Under the pieces are notes generated by a model. The model was not told where the DNA came from. It searched no databases and saw nothing but the letters and a program-made list of their open reading frames with translations. From Variovorax sp. J2L1-78 (GTDB lineage: Bacteria > Pseudomonadota > Gammaproteobacteria > Burkholderiales > Burkholderiaceae_C), in contig NZ_JASZYB010000006.1 in assembly GCF_030317205.1 (NCBI RefSeq), positions 1-64,000 on the forward strand: DNA of 64,000 nucleotides. Direction: 5' to 3'. Both the position numbers and the translations under genes were made by a program. Shown in pieces: positions 61,235 through 64,000 of the stretch (the stretch's first letter is position 1; each line of letters begins with the position of its first letter).

Positions 61235-61263
61235 TTGACGCTGTTTTGGGTGGTTAACATTTA
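61235..61263 (+). promoter_or_regulatory. Possible promoter of the type VI gene tssH
   Basis: The 263-base gap before tssH is AT-richer than its surroundings. TTGACG (61235-61240) with a 17-base spacer and CATTTA (61258-61263) is the best sigma-70-like pair; the -10 is poor. I see no sigma-54 -24/-12 element and nothing else recognisable in the gap. Confidence 0.3.
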
Positions 61264-61401
61264 TTCATAATTCCGGTTTCCGCGGTGAGGCGGCGGACAC
61301 CAGAATCACTCCCATTACAAAGATGGATGGGGAGTGGTTTCATGGGTTGGATGACTGCGGCGTGGGTGTGTCGAATTGGCGGAACGCGAGGGTAGTGGGC
61401 G

Positions 61402-64000
61402 ATGGCCATTTCTCGACGCGCATTGTTCGGCAAGCTCAACCTGAGCCTTTTTCGGGCGCTTGAATCCGCGACTGCATTTGCCAAGCTGCGAGGCAATCCC
61501 TATGTCGAACTGACGCATTGGATCCACCAGCTCTGGCAATTGAACGACAGCGACCTCCATCGGATCGCTCGTCACTACACCATCGATTCGGCGGTCATCG
61601 ACAGAGATCTGAGTGCGGCGCTGTCGGCCCTGCCTGCCGGCGCCACGTCGCTGAGTGATTTTTCGCACCACGTAGGCGCCACCGTCGAGCGCGCATGGAT
61701 TCTCGCGAGCCTCGAGTTCGGTGACCGGCGCATTCGCAGCGCCTGGTTGCTGGCGGCGCTCGTCCAGACGCCCGAGTTGCGCAGGCTGTTGCTCGGGATA
61801 TCTCCCGCATTCCAGAAGATCCCGGTCGATGCATTGAGCGAATCGCTCGCTGCCATCGTGGCCGGCTCTCCCGAAGACCACGAGGGGGCCTATGACGGGT
61901 CCGGCCTGACGGCTGCCGTTCCGGGTGAGGCCAGCGGCGCGATGGCCGACGCGACCGAAGACAAGTCGGCGCTTGCAAAATACTGCAGCGACCTGACGGC
62001 GCGCGCGCGCGCTGGCGGCATCGATCCGGTGATCGGGCGCGAGCACGAAATCCGGACGATGGTCGACATCCTGTTGCGCCGCCGCCAGAACAACCCGTTG
62101 CTGACCGGCGAGGCCGGCGTCGGCAAGACGGCGGTGGTCGAAGGGCTGGCGCTGGCCATCGCGCGTGCCGAGGTGCCGCCGACGCTGCGCGAGGTGCGTC
62201 TGCTCAGCCTGGATGTCGGCGCGCTCCTGGCGGGCGCCAGCATGCGGGGCGAATTCGAAGCGCGGCTCAAGCAACTGCTGGAGGAGGCGAGCGCGTCGAC
62301 CCAGCCCGTCATCCTGTTCGTCGACGAGGTGCACACGCTCATCGGTGCGGGTGGCCAGGCCGGGACCGGAGACGCGGCCAACCTGCTCAAGCCGGCTTTG
62401 GCGCGCGGCACCTTGCGTACTGTCGGCGCGACGACCTGGAGCGAATACAAGCGCCACATCGAGAAGGACCCGGCGCTCACGCGCCGCTTCCAGGTCCTGC
62501 AGGTGATGGAGCCGGAAGAGGCGTCGGCCATCGACATGGTGCGGGGGCTGGTGCCCACGTTCGCGGAGCACCACGGCGTGATGGTGCTCGACGAGGCGGT
62601 TCGCGCCGCCGTCGTGCTGTCGCATCGCTACATTCCGGCGCGCCAGCTGCCGGACAAGGCGATCAGCCTGCTCGACACGGCCTGTGCGCGCGTCGCCATG
62701 TCTCTGCACACGCCGCCGGCCTCCGTGCAGCACCTGCGCCAGCGCATTCTCGCGCTCGATGCCGAACTCGCGCTGTTGGCGAACGAATCGGTCATCTCTC
62801 AAGGGGCCGAGGCACGGGCGCAACGCGCGGCGCTGGCGAATGCGCAGAAGGCGGAGGTGCAGGCCGAACTGGCCGCGCAGGAAGCGCGCTGGCAACAGGA
62901 GCTGTCGCTCGTCCAGCGCATCCATGCGTTGCGTTCGGCACGCGCTGCGCAGGAGACGCCCGCCGACGAGATCGGCGACGACACGATGACGCTCGGCACG
63001 CTGGAGACGGCGTTGCAGGGGCAGCAGGGCGATGCGGCCCTGATCCTCGCGCAGGTCGACGAGGCCGTGGTCGCGGCGATCATTGCGGATTGGACGGGCA
63101 TTCCCGTCGGCCGCATGGTCAAGGACGAGGTGGCTGCCGTGTTCGGGCTGCATGCGACGCTGAACCAGCGCGTCATCGGGCAGTCCGAGGCGCTCACCGC
63201 CATCGCAGAGCGCGTCCAGACCGCCCGCGCCCGCCTGACCGATCCCAACAAGCCGGTGGGCGTGTTCCTGCTGGTCGGCCCGTCCGGTGTCGGCAAGACG
63301 GAAACGGCGCTGGCGCTGGCCGAGGCCATGTACGGCGGTGAGCAGAACCTCATCACCATCAACATGAGCGAGTTCCAGGAGGCACACACCGTGTCGAGCC
63401 TGAAGGGCGCGCCGCCTGGTTACGTGGGCTACGGCGAAGGCGGCGTGCTGACCGAGGCCGTCCGTCGCAAACCGTACAGCGTGATCCTGCTCGACGAGGT
63501 GGAGAAGGCCCACCCCGACGTGCATGAGATGTTCTACCAGGTGTTCGACAAGGGCTGGATGGAAGACGGTGAAGGCCGCCACATCGATTTCCGCAACACG
63601 ACGATTCTGCTGACCAGCAACACCGGCTCCGAACTGATCGCCACCCTGTGCGAAGACCCGGCGCTGGTGCCAGACACCGCCGCCTTGCGCGACGCGCTGC
63701 AACCCGAGCTGCGCCAGGTGTTCCCGGCGGCGTTCATTGGCCGGCTTGCGGTGGTGCCCTACCTGCCGCTGGGTGAGGGGGTTTTGAGCAACATCGTGCG
63801 CCTGCACCTCGGCCGCGTCGCGGATCGCATGCGAGAGCAGCACGGCATCGAACTGCTGTTCAGTGATGCGTTCACCAGCCATGTCATTGCGCGCAGCGGA
63901 ACGCATGAGACCGGCGCGCGCCGGCTGATCGGCTTCATCGAGCAGAACCTGCTGCCGGTGCTCTCTCGGCATTGGCTCCAGGCGCTGCAGGACAAGCGGG
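61402..64000 (+). CDS. tssH: Type VI secretion ATPase TssH (ClpV), 3' end beyond the window
   Basis: At least 866 residues of a class I Clp/Hsp100 ATPase; the frame is open at the window edge and ClpV proteins are about 880-900 residues, so little is missing. The N-domain begins MAISRRALFGKLNLSLFRAL and continues AFAKLRGNPYVELTHWIHQL, diagnostic of ClpV rather than ClpB. Walker A motifs are at residues 236-243 (GEAGVGKT) and 626-633 (GPSGVGKT); Walker B segments are ILFVDEVHT and VILLDEVEKAHP; a middle coiled-coil region lies between. ClpV disassembles contracted TssB/TssC sheath for reuse. It starts a probable T6SS operon. A GAGGG site precedes the ATG. Confidence 0.95.
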   Translation, partial: MAISRRALFGKLNLSLFRALESATAFAKLRGNPYVELTHWIHQLWQLNDSDLHRIARHYTIDSAVIDRDLSAALSALPAGATSLSDFSHHVGATVERAWILASLEFGDRRIRSAWLLAALVQTPELRRLLLGISPAFQKIPVDALSESLAAIVAGSPEDHEGAYDGSGLTAAVPGEASGAMADATEDKSALAKYCSDLTARARAGGIDPVIGREHEIRTMVDILLRRRQNNPLLTGEAGVGKTAVVEGLALAIARAEVPPTLREVRLLSLDVGALLAGASMRGEFEARLKQLLEEASASTQPVILFVDEVHTLIGAGGQAGTGDAANLLKPALARGTLRTVGATTWSEYKRHIEKDPALTRRFQVLQVMEPEEASAIDMVRGLVPTFAEHHGVMVLDEAVRAAVVLSHRYIPARQLPDKAISLLDTACARVAMSLHTPPASVQHLRQRILALDAELALLANESVISQGAEARAQRAALANAQKAEVQAELAAQEARWQQELSLVQRIHALRSARAAQETPADEIGDDTMTLGTLETALQGQQGDAALILAQVDEAVVAAIIADWTGIPVGRMVKDEVAAVFGLHATLNQRVIGQSEALTAIAERVQTARARLTDPNKPVGVFLLVGPSGVGKTETALALAEAMYGGEQNLITINMSEFQEAHTVSSLKGAPPGYVGYGEGGVLTEAVRRKPYSVILLDEVEKAHPDVHEMFYQVFDKGWMEDGEGRHIDFRNTTILLTSNTGSELIATLCEDPALVPDTAALRDALQPELRQVFPAAFIGRLAVVPYLPLGEGVLSNIVRLHLGRVADRMREQHGIELLFSDAFTSHVIARSGTHETGARRLIGFIEQNLLPVLSRHWLQALQDKR

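Noticed and set aside
61254..61496. A short minus-strand ORF covering the gap before tssH
   Set aside because: It reaches into the tssH N-terminal coding region, lacks a ribosome-binding site and has no family pattern.
61315..63972. An 885-codon antisense open frame over tssH
   Set aside because: It lacks any domain pattern, is rich in Arg/Gln/Ala/His and is the shadow of the ClpV reading frame, which has both ATPase modules on the plus strand.

Overview
The window is chromosomal DNA of a high-GC beta-proteobacterium, most likely Burkholderiales, family Comamonadaceae (Variovorax-like). This rests on the strong G/C third-position bias, a Bug-type solute-binding protein, a Gram-negative porin, the rplM-rpsI-erpA and ahcY-metF neighbourhoods and a SAH riboswitch; the genus is an inference. 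I found no tRNA or rRNA gene, CRISPR array, transposase or prophage. Genes are dense and many neighbours overlap by 1-4 bases (ATGA or GTGA junctions).

Layout. 0-7.3 kb: a branched-chain-amino-acid-type binding protein and a double-length UvrA repair protein. 7.3-24.7 kb: an accessory transport and catabolism island. It holds a divergent amidase, a complete NMT1/THI5-type ABC importer, a class II aldolase, a TauD-type dioxygenase, a GntR regulator, an SDR, an aminotransferase, an alpha/beta hydrolase, an M20 carbamoylase-type hydrolase, a bicupin, a Bug binding protein, a succinate-semialdehyde-type dehydrogenase and a TetR/MFS pair. The substrate cannot be named; a small amide- or carbamoyl-containing nitrogen compound fits best. 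24.7-27.7 kb: a GtrA-HAD fusion next to a GT-C membrane glycosyltransferase. 27.7-30.1 kb: prfC and an exported protein of unknown function. 30.2-34.1 kb: a SAH riboswitch followed by ahcY-tlyA-metF-rlpA. 34.1-48 kb: housekeeping genes (rlmJ, porin, rplM-rpsI, erpA, anmK, an M23 peptidase, tyrS, dtd, ybeY, phoH, ruvA) mixed with MFS, OmpA, FecR and CDF genes.

48.0-55.7 kb: a minus-strand block between ruvA and ruvB. It starts with kup and continues with an operon that matches E. coli ynbABCD in domain content and protein length (CDP-alcohol phosphatidyltransferase, CDP-diglyceride synthase-like protein, hydrolase-methyltransferase fusion, PAP2-tyrosine-phosphatase fusion), plus a PlsC-type acyltransferase and a small membrane protein. 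55.8-61.1 kb: ruvB, a DmeF-type metal exporter, two unknown genes, and an overlapping pair of PlcP/LpxH-like phosphoesterase and MGDG-synthase-like glycosyltransferase. That pair looks like a phospholipid-to-glycolipid remodelling module and has a weak Pho-box-like sequence upstream. 61.4-64.0 kb: tssH (clpV), the type VI secretion ATPase, running off the window edge; a type VI cluster probably continues to the right.

The strongest candidates for under-described biology are the extended ynb-like lipid operon, the phosphoesterase-glycosyltransferase pair, the GtrA-HAD fusion and the unassigned catabolic island. All functions are read from sequence motifs and gene order; no database search was possible.
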